Source: Bacteroidota bacterium (GTDB taxonomy: Bacteria > Bacteroidota > Bacteroidia > Cytophagales > Cyclobacteriaceae). From it: a stretch of 22,897 nt of DNA. Under the pieces are notes generated by a model. That model made no database searches. It had not been told where the DNA came from and saw nothing but the letters and a program-made list of their open reading frames with translations. Position numbers and translations under genes: made by a program. The stretch lies in the NCBI GenBank assembly GCA_003242315.1, contig QGUY01000023.1:1-22897 (forward strand). Direction: 5' to 3'. Positions within the stretch are counted from its first letter, which is position 1; each line of letters opens with the position of its first letter. Of this stretch, positions 14,803 through 22,463 are shown one piece after another.

Positions 14803-14810
14803 CAAATATA
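14803..14810 (-). promoter_or_regulatory. Candidate -7 element for the bamD operon
   Basis: On the minus strand the bases read TATATTTG, an exact TAnnTTTG, only 7 nt before the bamD ATG. The nearest CAAA (a TTTG on this strand) upstream is at 14837-14840, 26 bp away, a bit long for a -33 element. If used, the transcript would have almost no 5' leader. Confidence 0.45.
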
Positions 14811-14905
14811 GTGGTTCCGGCCGGTACTGTAAAACGCAAAATCATGGGCCGGGATTCAGGAAAAATGATGCAGGACAGGCAAGAAAAGGCTTAATTCAAA
14901 TGAAA

Positions 14906-15613
14906 TCACCTGCTCACGATGAGCTTTCGCGTCATTACCGCCTCTCCGTCGATATAGAGGGTGTAAAAATAAATCCCGGGATTCAGGTTTCCGGTCATGA
15001 TTTTCGCCTGGCTTTCAAAGCTTGGAAGCTCATATTCACCCATAATATTGCCCAGAACGCTGTGTACCACGATTCGGGCCGCCACCTGGTCTTCCAAAAT
15101 GCGGTAATCGACGTAGGCATACGCGTCGCTTGCGGGGTTAGGATAGACGTCCTGTATGGTAATATACCGGGAGTTGTAGAGCGTCGACTGCCTTTGACGC
15201 TCCTCGACGATAAAGTTCAGGTCGAATTCAACCACTTCCGATGGATTGGCGCGGTTGACCGCCATGTACCGCATGGTGCTCAAACCCGGCACCAGCCCTG
15301 CTTCAAGGGCGATCTCCAGGTCGGACACCGTCTGACCCGGGTCAAGCTTGAGGATTATATCCTGCACTGCGCCGTCCAGACAGTGACCACCCCGGCAGAA
15401 AAAACTCTTCTGCGAGGTGCCAAGCTGGCCACCTGACCGCCGCAAGTAAACCGTGATGGGTTTGTCGGAATGATTGGTAAACCGAAGGGGAGCGCGAACA
15501 GTCTCGCCTACGGTTCCCTTGTAAGTATCCTGAACACCAGTGATTTCCAAAGCCTGGGCAGTGAGTTCAAAACAGATCGCGCACAACCATATCAACAAGA
15601 GGGTGCCCTTCAT
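14906..15613 (-). CDS. Small secreted protein with T9SS type A sorting domain
   Basis: A 235-residue protein. The signal peptide is MKGTLLLIWLCAICFELTAQ, then a single domain of about 125 residues with an Ig-like, transglutaminase-accessory look ('GETVRAPLRFTNHSDKPITV', 'LDPGQTVSDLEIALEAGLVPG'). It contains a close cysteine pair, Cys73 and Cys78 in FFCRGGHC. The last 80 residues are a type A C-terminal sorting domain: 'DVYPNPASDAYAYVDY', 'VLGNIMGEYELPS', ending 'GIYFYTLYIDGEAVMTRKLI'. Such proteins cross the outer membrane by T9SS and are released or anchored. No enzymatic motif was seen. It lies between lptA-like and bamD and is probably expressed separately from both. Confidence 0.85.
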   Translation of the reverse strand: MKGTLLLIWLCAICFELTAQALEITGVQDTYKGTVGETVRAPLRFTNHSDKPITVYLRRSGGQLGTSQKSFFCRGGHCLDGAVQDIILKLDPGQTVSDLEIALEAGLVPGLSTMRYMAVNRANPSEVVEFDLNFIVEERQRQSTLYNSRYITIQDVYPNPASDAYAYVDYRILEDQVAARIVVHSVLGNIMGEYELPSFESQAKIMTGNLNPGIYFYTLYIDGEAVMTRKLIVSR

Positions 15614-15640
15614 AAGGAAGCGAATCGTAGCGTAACAAAA

Positions 15641-15661
15641 TTTAGCACTTTCGGCGCTAAA
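15641..15661 (-). terminator. Intrinsic terminator of the lptA-like gene
   Basis: On the minus strand an 8-bp stem, TTTAGCGC with GTGCTAAA (one G-T pair), closes a CGAAA loop and is followed at once by TTTTGTT. It lies about 65 bp after the lptA-like stop and before the T9SS-cargo gene start, so it separates the two transcription units. The distal part of the stem and the T-tract may also overlap the promoter of the cargo gene (TAAATTTTG, one base longer than the consensus). Confidence 0.65.
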
Positions 15662-15726
15662 GTCATAATTGCGATACGATAATTTGAAATTTCAGGACAA
15701 TAAAATAGTCTCGCTGCCGTTCCCGG

Positions 15727-17292
15727 TTATTTTCGTGTATCGGCGGTGACTTTCTTGGGAACGACATCGTCCCGTGTCGGACGAATTTCTTCTCTCCAGG
15801 TAAATCCCTTGAGTGTTTTCATGTCATCCGTGAGTTCGTGTGGAGGAACGAAACTTGCGTCGGGCTGGACATAAAAATTCAGGTCGTACACGCGCCCCTC
15901 CCTGAAACGGATAAGGATGTTGCTGCAGATGATGCGATTTATCCCCGTGAACGTTAGATCATCTTCATCGAAAACGAAGTAGAGGCTTTCGCCATTCCCT
16001 CTGACGATCACCTGGTGGATGTTGCCGTCTTTAAAGTCGGCCGTCATATCCCTACCCTTAATCTGGTTGAAGTTCTTTAGTGTGTCTTGTGAGACGACAA
16101 AAGCATTCCTTATGAGGAATATTTTGCTGATGGTATTGTTCTTGATCAGCATGCTGACTGAATCTGCGGTCATCTGGTTACCTGTGTTCCAGAGTACCGG
16201 ATCGCGATAGAAGTGAATGGTTGAGTCCGCGGCGATGTAGACGAGCGAGTCGGCCACGCCCTGCATGTCCTTCTTGTAAATTTTTACATTGTGATACGCC
16301 AACAGGCGTTTGTTTTCCGGGATATCGCTCTCAATCGATACGAGCGTGTCCGCAGTGATGAAGAGCGTGTCCTGGTCGTCAGTGATCTTGGCTACCCAGG
16401 CGTTGTCGTACACCTTCGTTATTTCCTGGCCTTTGTAGTAGTCGACCGCCTGGCTATAAATAATGAGATTCTCTTCCTTTGAGACCATTTCCACGTCGCC
16501 GCGCACCTGGTAAAGCTGTCTAACCCGATCAAGCCTCCAATCATTTCCGCTGAGCTGGTAGCTGGGCGATTCTGCCACACCCTCAGTAAAGTCTGATTGT
16601 TTTGTCCTCGTGTCGTATTCTCCGTCTTCGTAAATAAACGTCCTTCCTTCCTTGTCCACCGCCGTAGTGGGTGTTCTGAAGTAAACAACCTTGGTGCGAG
16701 TGTTGTACTGAAGGCTGTCCGACGTCATCGTATAGTCCGGGTTGACAACGTGAACGTCGCGTTTAAAGGAGGCCATGTTGGAGTTGACGTCGTAATACCC
16801 GCGTACGCTGGTAAGGGTATTGATCGAGTCGACGAGTTTTCCTCCATCGAAGTAGTAGGCAATATTGGACGGCCGGTCATAGTCCAGCCTGTCCGTATAC
16901 AGCGTTGCCGTCCCCAGCTTTACGAACACGACGTTGTCTCTCAGCCGTGCTTTCTTTGTGTTGCCATCGTATTCCAGCCTTCGACTTGTCACCACCACGG
17001 AATCGCCTTCTGTTATGCGTACGCGTCCGAAAGCTTCTACAGAGTTCTGCTCTTTGTACAGATAGGCGGAGTCACAGTAGATTGTCGTCTGGTTTTGCGT
17101 AAAGACTACGTTCCCGGTAAGCTTCTGGTAACCCTTGTCGCGTTCAAAACTCAGTTGATCCGCATGCTCAAGTTTGACATTCTTTTGGGCGAATGTGGTG
17201 AGGGCCGCGACCAGGCACAATACCGTTAGCGCCAGGATACGAATGGCATCCTGGATGCTTACGACGGGTAATTGATGGCTCGCCTTCATCAT
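15727..17292 (-). CDS. LptA/OstA-like LPS transport protein
   Basis: About 521 residues from the first of two adjacent ATGs (17292, 17289). A signal-type hydrophobic segment 'ILALTVLCLVAALTTFA' precedes the mature part at QKNVKL. The rest is a long beta-jellyroll of OstA/LptA-like repeats: 'LTGNVVFTQNQTTIYCDSAY', 'VTSRRLEYDGNTKKARLRDN', 'YDRPSNIAYYFDGGKLVDS', 'LYTDRLDYDRP'. Family proteins bridge LPS across the periplasm or sit at its outer end; in Bacteroidota this long form is usual. The open frame extends 77 codons further upstream into the divergent tilS region, but those residues lack any export signal and are not used. Divergent from tilS. Confidence 0.87.
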   Translation of the reverse strand: MMKASHQLPVVSIQDAIRILALTVLCLVAALTTFAQKNVKLEHADQLSFERDKGYQKLTGNVVFTQNQTTIYCDSAYLYKEQNSVEAFGRVRITEGDSVVVTSRRLEYDGNTKKARLRDNVVFVKLGTATLYTDRLDYDRPSNIAYYFDGGKLVDSINTLTSVRGYYDVNSNMASFKRDVHVVNPDYTMTSDSLQYNTRTKVVYFRTPTTAVDKEGRTFIYEDGEYDTRTKQSDFTEGVAESPSYQLSGNDWRLDRVRQLYQVRGDVEMVSKEENLIIYSQAVDYYKGQEITKVYDNAWVAKITDDQDTLFITADTLVSIESDIPENKRLLAYHNVKIYKKDMQGVADSLVYIAADSTIHFYRDPVLWNTGNQMTADSVSMLIKNNTISKIFLIRNAFVVSQDTLKNFNQIKGRDMTADFKDGNIHQVIVRGNGESLYFVFDEDDLTFTGINRIICSNILIRFREGRVYDLNFYVQPDASFVPPHELTDDMKTLKGFTWREEIRPTRDDVVPKKVTADTRK

Positions 17293-17338
17293 CGTGCAAG
17301 CTACAGCGTTCGTTCTGAATATAGAAATGGTCGCAAAT

Positions 17339-17373
17339 TTTGGGCCGCACACATCCGTATTTTGGTACATTTG
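17339..17373 (+). promoter_or_regulatory. Candidate tilS promoter, near-leaderless
   Basis: TTTG at 17339-17342 and a perfect TACATTTG at 17366-17373 with a 23-bp gap match the Bacteroidota promoter. The tilS ATG starts only 3 nt after the -7 element, so a transcript starting 4-7 nt after it would begin at or just inside the ATG. This would make the mRNA leaderless, or the true promoter is elsewhere. Confidence 0.4.
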
Positions 17374-17376
17374 GCT

Positions 17377-18693
17377 ATGCTGGAGCGATTCCTGAAACAC
17401 ATACGCGAAAACCAGCTCTTCCAAAAGGAACACAGGATTCTTCTTGCCGTAAGCGGGGGGCTCGACTCCACTGTTATGGCTCACCTGTTTCACCAGGCTG
17501 GCTTTAGTGCGGCCATCGCGCACTGCAACTTTTGCCTGAGGGGAGAAGCGTCCGATGGCGATGAAGCCTTTGTAAAAGGACTTGCCAACGACCTCGGTAT
17601 GCCATACTATGTTACGCGCTTTGCTACAGAGAAAATTGCAGCCGACCGCGGCATCTCAATCCAGATGGCTGCCCGTGAACTTCGCAGCGCCTGGCTTGAG
17701 GAAGTTGTGCGCGAACATCGCTACGACTTTATAGCGACAGCGCACCACCTCAACGATGCTCTCGAAACGATTCTGCTGAATCTCGCACGGGGTACCGGCA
17801 TCGATGGCCTGACCGGTGTACCCCTTAAACAAAATCGGTTTGTTCGGCCGATGTTGTTTGCCTCCCGTACTGAACTGGAAGCATTTGCGCGCAGCATGTC
17901 GTTGACATGGCGAGAGGATGCCTCCAACGCTACTGATGACTACCAACGCAACATCATCCGGCATCACGTCATCCCAGTCTTACGGGACATCAATCCCAAC
18001 CTTGAGGAGACATTTTCTGATACGCTGATGCGCATTCGCGCAGCACGACGATTTGCGCGCGCCCACCTTCGCGATTTCAGCGGTCGAAATATGTACCACG
18101 ATGGTACGCACGTGCACATACGAATGAAAGAGTTGGCTGAAGATCCCTATGCGCCCGTGGTCCTTTGGGAATTGCTGAAAGACCTGGGATTCAACTTCGA
18201 TCAGTGTCGTGCTATGGCAGAGCGACGCCAGCCGGGTGCGGTATTCTTATCGTCAACGCACCAGGTTACCGTCGGACGCGACGAGCTTATCATCGGAGTT
18301 CCAACCGGCGAAACCGAGGATCAGACAGAAATCCAGGATGGCAGCCGTGAGGCACATCTTGGCGGACATACCCTTACCCTGGAGGTGCGGGAGGCAGGTG
18401 GAGATGTGCGAACGCATCCCTCGGTGGCGATGATAGACCTCGACAAGGTTTCGTTTCCGCTTCTTTGGCGAAGGTGGCGCGAGGGCGACCGCTTCGTGCC
18501 TATTGGCATGAAGGCGCACAAAAAGGTGAGCGATTTCCTGATCGATGAGAAGGTATCCAGACCAGCCAAACAAGCCGTCACCGTGGTGGAGTCGGGAGGC
18601 GAGATTATCTGGATTGCCGGTTATCGGATATCCGACAAGGTCAAGGTAACCGGGCAGACCCGCAGGGTTCTCGTGCTTCGGCTTCAAAATTAA
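17377..18693 (+). CDS. tilS: tRNA(Ile)-lysidine synthetase TilS
   Basis: About 438 residues from the ATG at 17377 (MLERFLKHIREN). The PP-loop SGGLDS is at residues 26-31, followed by 'AHCNFCLRGEASDGDEAFV', 'IATAHHLNDALETILLNLARGTGIDGLTGV' and 'DASNATDDYQRNIIRHHVIP', all TilS hallmarks. The C-terminal part contains 'WREGDRFVPIGMKAHKKVSDFLIDEKVSR', typical of the TilS C-terminal domain. It uses ATP and lysine to modify C34 of the AUA-reading tRNA(Ile) and is essential in most bacteria. An upstream in-frame ATG at 17272 adds 35 residues antisense to the lptA-like start region and is not used. Confidence 0.95.
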   Translation: MLERFLKHIRENQLFQKEHRILLAVSGGLDSTVMAHLFHQAGFSAAIAHCNFCLRGEASDGDEAFVKGLANDLGMPYYVTRFATEKIAADRGISIQMAARELRSAWLEEVVREHRYDFIATAHHLNDALETILLNLARGTGIDGLTGVPLKQNRFVRPMLFASRTELEAFARSMSLTWREDASNATDDYQRNIIRHHVIPVLRDINPNLEETFSDTLMRIRAARRFARAHLRDFSGRNMYHDGTHVHIRMKELAEDPYAPVVLWELLKDLGFNFDQCRAMAERRQPGAVFLSSTHQVTVGRDELIIGVPTGETEDQTEIQDGSREAHLGGHTLTLEVREAGGDVRTHPSVAMIDLDKVSFPLLWRRWREGDRFVPIGMKAHKKVSDFLIDEKVSRPAKQAVTVVESGGEIIWIAGYRISDKVKVTGQTRRVLVLRLQN

Positions 18694-18704
18694 TTTCCAT
18701 ATTC

Positions 18705-18716
18705 CCTGAGCCTGTC
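18705..18716 (-). repeat. Possible isolated remnant of the REP-like unit
   Basis: CCTGAGCCTGTC equals the reverse complement of GACAGGCTCAGG, the 3' part of a REP-like unit with triplet AGG. The following bases do not continue it (CTAAATT instead of GAAGG). It lies in the 81-bp tilS-mdh gap. A match of 12 bases could be chance. Confidence 0.35.
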
Positions 18717-18774
18717 CTAAATTGGCGCCCGGTTCAAAGAAACCGTATCCACTACCTAAAAATCTGGAACACCT

Positions 18775-19707
18775 ATGAAAATTTCAGTTGTCGGTGCTGG
18801 TAATGTGGGCGCAACGTGCGCCGACGTTCTTGCTTACCGCGAGATCGCAAATGAGATAGTGCTGGTCGACATTAAAGAAGGCCTTGCCGAAGGCAAGTCG
18901 CTTGATATATGGCAGAAGGCCCCCATCGACCTGTATGATTCACGCACGATCGGCGTAACCAACGACTATGCGAAGACGGCAGGATCGTCGGTTGTCGTAA
19001 TCACTTCGGGCCTCCCGCGCAAACCGGGTATGAGCCGTGATGACCTCATTGGCACCAACGCCGGCATTGTTAAGTCAGTCACTGAAAACGTTATCCGTCA
19101 TTCACCTGACGCCACCATTATCGTGGTGTCTAATCCGCTTGACGTGATGACATATCAGGCTCACATCACTTCCCGCTTCCCGCGCACGCGTGTGATGGGA
19201 ATGGCTGGCATCCTGGATACGGCGCGCTATCGCGCATTCCTCGCAGAAGCGCTGAACGTTTCTCCTAAAGACATCCAGGCCATGCTCCTGGGTGGCCACG
19301 GTGATACCATGGTACCGCTCCCGCGCTACACTACCGTCGCCGGTATCCCTGTGACGGAGCTTATCGACAAGGATAAACTCAATGCTATCCTGGAACGCAC
19401 AAAGGTTGGTGGCGGTGAACTGGTGAAGCTGATGGGCACCTCAGCCTGGTATGCCCCTGGTTCCGCTGCAGCGCAAATGGTAGAAGCGATCGTCCGCGAT
19501 CAGCGCAGAGTCGTCCCCGTTTGCGTAAAGCTCGAAGGCGAATACGGTATCAAGGACTGCTACCTGGGCGTACCCGTGGTGCTTGGCCGGAACGGTATCG
19601 AAAAGATCATCGAACTCGACCTCAACAGCGAAGAACGGGCACTCCTGGAAGCCAGCAGAAAGGCCGTGCGCGAGGTGATGGAAGTGCTGGAGAAGCAGGG
19701 TCAGTAG
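18775..19707 (+). CDS. mdh: NAD-dependent malate dehydrogenase, LDH-like type
   Basis: A 310-residue enzyme of the LDH/MDH superfamily that oxidises malate to oxaloacetate in the TCA cycle. Visible residues: NAD site GAGNVG (7-12), Asp32 at the end of strand two (NAD rather than NADP), Arg82 and Arg88 in 'LPRKPGMSRDDL', the first being the malate-specific Arg in place of the lactate-type Gln, Asn120, Asp148 and Arg151 in 'GILDTARYR', and catalytic His175 in 'LLGGHGDTMVPL'. All are intact. The ATG at 18775 is clear. It stands 81 bp after tilS and its stop is 11 bp from the end of the convergent next gene. Confidence 0.96.
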   Translation: MKISVVGAGNVGATCADVLAYREIANEIVLVDIKEGLAEGKSLDIWQKAPIDLYDSRTIGVTNDYAKTAGSSVVVITSGLPRKPGMSRDDLIGTNAGIVKSVTENVIRHSPDATIIVVSNPLDVMTYQAHITSRFPRTRVMGMAGILDTARYRAFLAEALNVSPKDIQAMLLGGHGDTMVPLPRYTTVAGIPVTELIDKDKLNAILERTKVGGGELVKLMGTSAWYAPGSAAAQMVEAIVRDQRRVVPVCVKLEGEYGIKDCYLGVPVVLGRNGIEKIIELDLNSEERALLEASRKAVREVMEVLEKQGQ

Positions 19708-19718
19708 GCAGTATCCAC

Positions 19719-20768
19719 CTACCTAACCAACCCTCTCGCAGCGACGGGCCACACCTCATACACCTTCCCATTCTTTAGGCAGACAACTTCATTGACAAGG
19801 TTCGTGACCACGCATGCGTGATTGGGAATGACGGTTACCTTTTCGCCGACTTTTGGTTTGACGCTGCAGCGTGAAAAGTCGACATGACCGTGTTCTTCCG
19901 ACTGGCCGTAGATGCGTGCTTCGGGATATTCGAGGATATATCCAAAACCGTCGAGGTCAAGGGTATCTGATGAAAAGACTTTTGACCCTGCATCGAGTAT
20001 GCCTCGGTCTGCCGTGGGCCTGCTCACCACGGTGGTGAGCACGTGCATTGCGACTTCATCAAACATCATTGCACCTGTGCTTACGGTCTTGCGGTCGCCA
20101 TACACGTAAGTACCCGCGCGATGTTCGGTTACCCCTTTCCAGCGATGCGCGTCCCACATTCGGGGTGTGCCACCACCGCTTACACAAGGGATCTCAATAC
20201 CTTCCGTCTTAAGTAATGCGCGCGTTTTGTCAACAAACGGGACTGTGTGTTCCGTCGTAGGATAGGTCAGCAGTCCTTCAAAGCGAAGGCCGGGCTGTGA
20301 GGTGATAAGTCGCGCGAGCGTGACAGCTTCCTCAGGTGTTTGTACGCCGCAACGTTGTTTTCCGGATTCGAATTCGATCATGACGCCAACTTCAGTGCCT
20401 GCTGATGCACATGCCTGTGAAAGCCCATGTATCGTGACGTCAGAATCAGCCGACACGCATAAACGAATTCGTTTCGCGAGTTGTGTGAGTCGATGAAGTT
20501 TGGATTCTCCGAGTATGTTGTATGTGATGAGGATGTCGTCAAATCCTGTGTCGGCCATTACTTCCGCCTCACCGAGCTTCTGACATGTGATGCCCACTGC
20601 ACCCGCGTCGACCTGCATGCGCGCGATCTGAGGTAGCTTGTGTGTCTTTATGTGTGGGCGGTTCGCGATGCGGTGTGCATCGAGGTAACCCTGCAATCGT
20701 TTGATGTTTGTCTCGACTCTGTCAAGGTCTATGAGAACGCAAGGCGTATCTAGTTCTTTGGGAGACAT
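19719..20768 (-). CDS. D-threonine aldolase / D-serine dehydratase-like PLP enzyme
   Basis: A 349-residue fold-III PLP enzyme. The alanine-racemase-type barrel has Lys41 in 'RPHIKTHK', the PLP lysine, then 'ITCQKLGEAEVM', 'EFESGKQRCGV' and 'CVSGGGTP' (phosphate-binding). The C-terminal beta domain (PF14031 type) has 'EEHGHVDFS' and 'VIPNHACVVTNL', where His317 and Cys319 can bind the divalent metal. Characterised relatives cleave D-threonine or dehydrate D-serine. The family does not allow a choice here. It is followed downstream, 11 bp away, by the convergent mdh; upstream is the CACATAGG repeat region. Confidence 0.88.
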   Translation of the reverse strand: MSPKELDTPCVLIDLDRVETNIKRLQGYLDAHRIANRPHIKTHKLPQIARMQVDAGAVGITCQKLGEAEVMADTGFDDILITYNILGESKLHRLTQLAKRIRLCVSADSDVTIHGLSQACASAGTEVGVMIEFESGKQRCGVQTPEEAVTLARLITSQPGLRFEGLLTYPTTEHTVPFVDKTRALLKTEGIEIPCVSGGGTPRMWDAHRWKGVTEHRAGTYVYGDRKTVSTGAMMFDEVAMHVLTTVVSRPTADRGILDAGSKVFSSDTLDLDGFGYILEYPEARIYGQSEEHGHVDFSRCSVKPKVGEKVTVIPNHACVVTNLVNEVVCLKNGKVYEVWPVAARGLVR

Positions 20769-20812
20769 GGGATAAGTTTAGGAGTAAAAACTGAATTAAG
20801 AAAATGTTACCT

Positions 20813-20897
20813 CCCTATACACCCTATGTGGTTCAACAAAATCCAGACTCTTTTTGAAGCACATAGGGACACATAGAAACACATAGGTTCACATAGG
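20813..20897. repeat. CACATAGG array with 10-bp period and long imperfect hairpin
   Basis: Four units of CACATAGG (one is CACATAGA) start at 20860, 20870, 20880 and 20890, an exact 10-bp period. To the left lie two inverted units, CCCTATACA (20813-20821) and CCCTATGTG (20822-20830). The second and the first right unit pair over 9 bp (20822-20830 with 20860-20868). The arm continues with TTCAA/TTGAA (20832-20836 with 20854-20858) and AA/TT, giving a 47-nt imperfect hairpin. The last right unit contains the stop codon of the methyltransferase gene (20889-20891). Confidence 0.85.
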
Positions 20898-21668
20898 AGG
20901 TTCTTTCTTTCCAATGTAAATAAGTTCTCCCTTTACCAGCGCGTGTCTGTTCCTCACGTCCTCTGATAGTCTGTCCACAAAATCGTCAACGATAGGAACA
21001 AATCCCGCTGAAGCAATGCGTAAAGGATAGTCTTTGCCATATCGACGAACGTGATCACGTTGACCATACAGTCTCTCACGTTCGGTGGGATCTGTTACGG
21101 AAGGATCGGCGATAGTGGATTCAGGAACAGGACTAAAGAATGGAACCTGCAAGATGGCAAACCCTCCCGGCTTGAGTACGCGATACAATTCACGCATTGC
21201 CTTGATGTCATCATCGACATGTTCAAGAACGTGATTGCACAGTACGACGTCGAACGAATCGTCAGGCAACGGGATCTGATGAATATCGATCTTGAGCTGC
21301 GCCAATGGCGACTCAATATCAGCCGTTACATATCCCCTGCCATGAACAGCGCGGAAGCGGTCTACGAAACATGCTTCAGGAGCAAAATGAAGTACTTGCA
21401 AAGGACGCTTGAAAAAATCCGTCGATTGTTTGAGGTATAGCCATATCAGCCGGTGACGCTCCAACGAAAGACATCCCGGACATAGCGCGTTGGGTCGGGG
21501 TTTGATACGCCCGTACGGCAGAAATTTCCGATAGCTGCGCGAACACACGGGGCACGCGACGCTGTTCCCCGTATAGAACAGGGCCACCAGGCGCATACCC
21601 GGACCCGCCACCCGCTGCAGGTACTTTCGCGGTACGGACCGAATCAGCCAGGAGATTAGTTTTTTCAT
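20889..21668 (-). CDS. Zinc-ribbon class I SAM-dependent methyltransferase
   Basis: About 259 residues from the ATG at 21668 (MKKLISWLIRSVPR); the longer frame from 21725 adds 19 residues and covers the promoter-like element. An N-terminal zinc ribbon has Cys39, Cys42, Cys63 and Cys66 ('CPVCSRSYRKFLPYG', 'ALCPGCLSLERHRL'). The methyltransferase domain follows: motif I degenerate ('VLHFAPEACF'), acidic 'TADI' (115-118), then 'PDDSFDVVLCNHVLEHVDD' and 'YRVLKPGGFAIL'. Substrate unknown; relatives act in glycan or small-molecule modification. The stop and last codons lie in the CACATAGG array. It is divergent from the ECF sigma factor gene. Confidence 0.84.
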   Translation of the reverse strand: MKKLISWLIRSVPRKYLQRVAGPGMRLVALFYTGNSVACPVCSRSYRKFLPYGRIKPRPNALCPGCLSLERHRLIWLYLKQSTDFFKRPLQVLHFAPEACFVDRFRAVHGRGYVTADIESPLAQLKIDIHQIPLPDDSFDVVLCNHVLEHVDDDIKAMRELYRVLKPGGFAILQVPFFSPVPESTIADPSVTDPTERERLYGQRDHVRRYGKDYPLRIASAGFVPIVDDFVDRLSEDVRNRHALVKGELIYIGKKEPPM

Positions 21669-21678
21669 TCCAGACCGG

Positions 21679-21686
21679 CAAAGATA
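21679..21686 (-). promoter_or_regulatory. Candidate -7 element of the methyltransferase gene
   Basis: On the minus strand the bases read TATCTTTG, an exact TAnnTTTG, ending 10 nt before the ATG at 21668. No TTG at a good -33 distance is visible. Confidence 0.4.
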
Positions 21687-21830
21687 GCATAATGCCCTTG
21701 GAGTGGGGGGTCGACGGGTCGACAAGCGCCCTGCCGGTATCCAAAAAATGTCGCCTGGTAAAACTATTCGCCACGATTAGGCATCTTTGAGGTGAAAAAT
21801 CGCGCGAAAAAAGGGGGTTTGCGACCGGTT

Positions 21831-22463
21831 ATGCATGCGGAGACTTTACAGGACATTGCCATGATGCATTCGGATGCTCTGTTGCAACGCGCGGCGCAGG
21901 GGGATCAGAACGCTCAGGGCAAGCTTGTCCAGCTTTGGTATAAACGCATCTATAATTTCGGTTTCAAATTCTTCCTGGATCACGACCTCGCTATGGAGGT
22001 GGCTCAAAAGACCTTCATATCCATGTGCCGCAACCTGCCGTCGTTGCAGGACCTTGGAAAGTTCAAGGCGTGGTTATACAAGATCGCGATGAACTACTGC
22101 CGCGAGGAGATTCGCAGGAGGCAGACGAACCGATCGACGCCGTTCGACCGGGTCTGGAACGTTGAGTCGGAGCAATCGCCGCGATGGGAGATGTCGCGAA
22201 ACCGACATGATGATCCCGATCGGCAGTTTCAGCGCAACGAAGTTGCCGATATCCTGCATGCAGCCCTGATGGCGATAAATGAAGATCAGCGTGCAGTGGT
22301 CATTATGAAGGAATATGAAGGTCTCAAGTTCAGGGAGATTGCGGAGGTGTTAAACATCTCTGAAAATACGGTGAAGTCCAGGATGTATTACGGACTGGAA
22401 AGCCTGAAACGGATATTGGAGAAACAGAACATCAATAAAGACACTATAAACTATGAGCTATAA
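21831..22463 (+). CDS. ECF-type RNA polymerase sigma factor
   Basis: About 210 residues from the ATG at 21831. A GTG at 21792 would add 13 basic residues and cannot be excluded; a near-consensus -7 element, CATCTTTG (21782-21789), lies just before that GTG, which favours the later start. Sigma-2 is 'LLQRAAQGDQNAQGKLVQLW' through 'DLGKFKAWLYKIAMNYCREE'. Sigma-4 is 'AINEDQRAVVIMKEYEGLKF' then the helix-turn-helix 'REIAEVLNISENTVKSRMYY'. It directs polymerase to stress- or envelope-related promoters, targets unknown. Its last 11 bases overlap the start of the next gene, a usual sigma/anti-sigma arrangement. Confidence 0.93.
   Translation: MHAETLQDIAMMHSDALLQRAAQGDQNAQGKLVQLWYKRIYNFGFKFFLDHDLAMEVAQKTFISMCRNLPSLQDLGKFKAWLYKIAMNYCREEIRRRQTNRSTPFDRVWNVESEQSPRWEMSRNRHDDPDRQFQRNEVADILHAALMAINEDQRAVVIMKEYEGLKFREIAEVLNISENTVKSRMYYGLESLKRILEKQNINKDTINYEL

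Noticed and set aside
14817..14824. CCGGCCGG palindrome upstream of bamD as an operator
   Set aside because: Eight-base GC palindromes are common by chance at this base composition and nothing extends it.
17272..17523. Long N-terminal extensions of tilS (from 17272) and the lptA-like gene (from 17523), overlapping head to head
   Set aside because: The extensions are antisense to each other, lack family similarity, and would bury the lptA-like signal peptide; the internal ATGs at 17377 and 17292 fit the families.
18730..18745. CGGTT/AACCG hairpin before mdh as a terminator for tilS
   Set aside because: A 5-bp stem with no T-tract; too weak to call.
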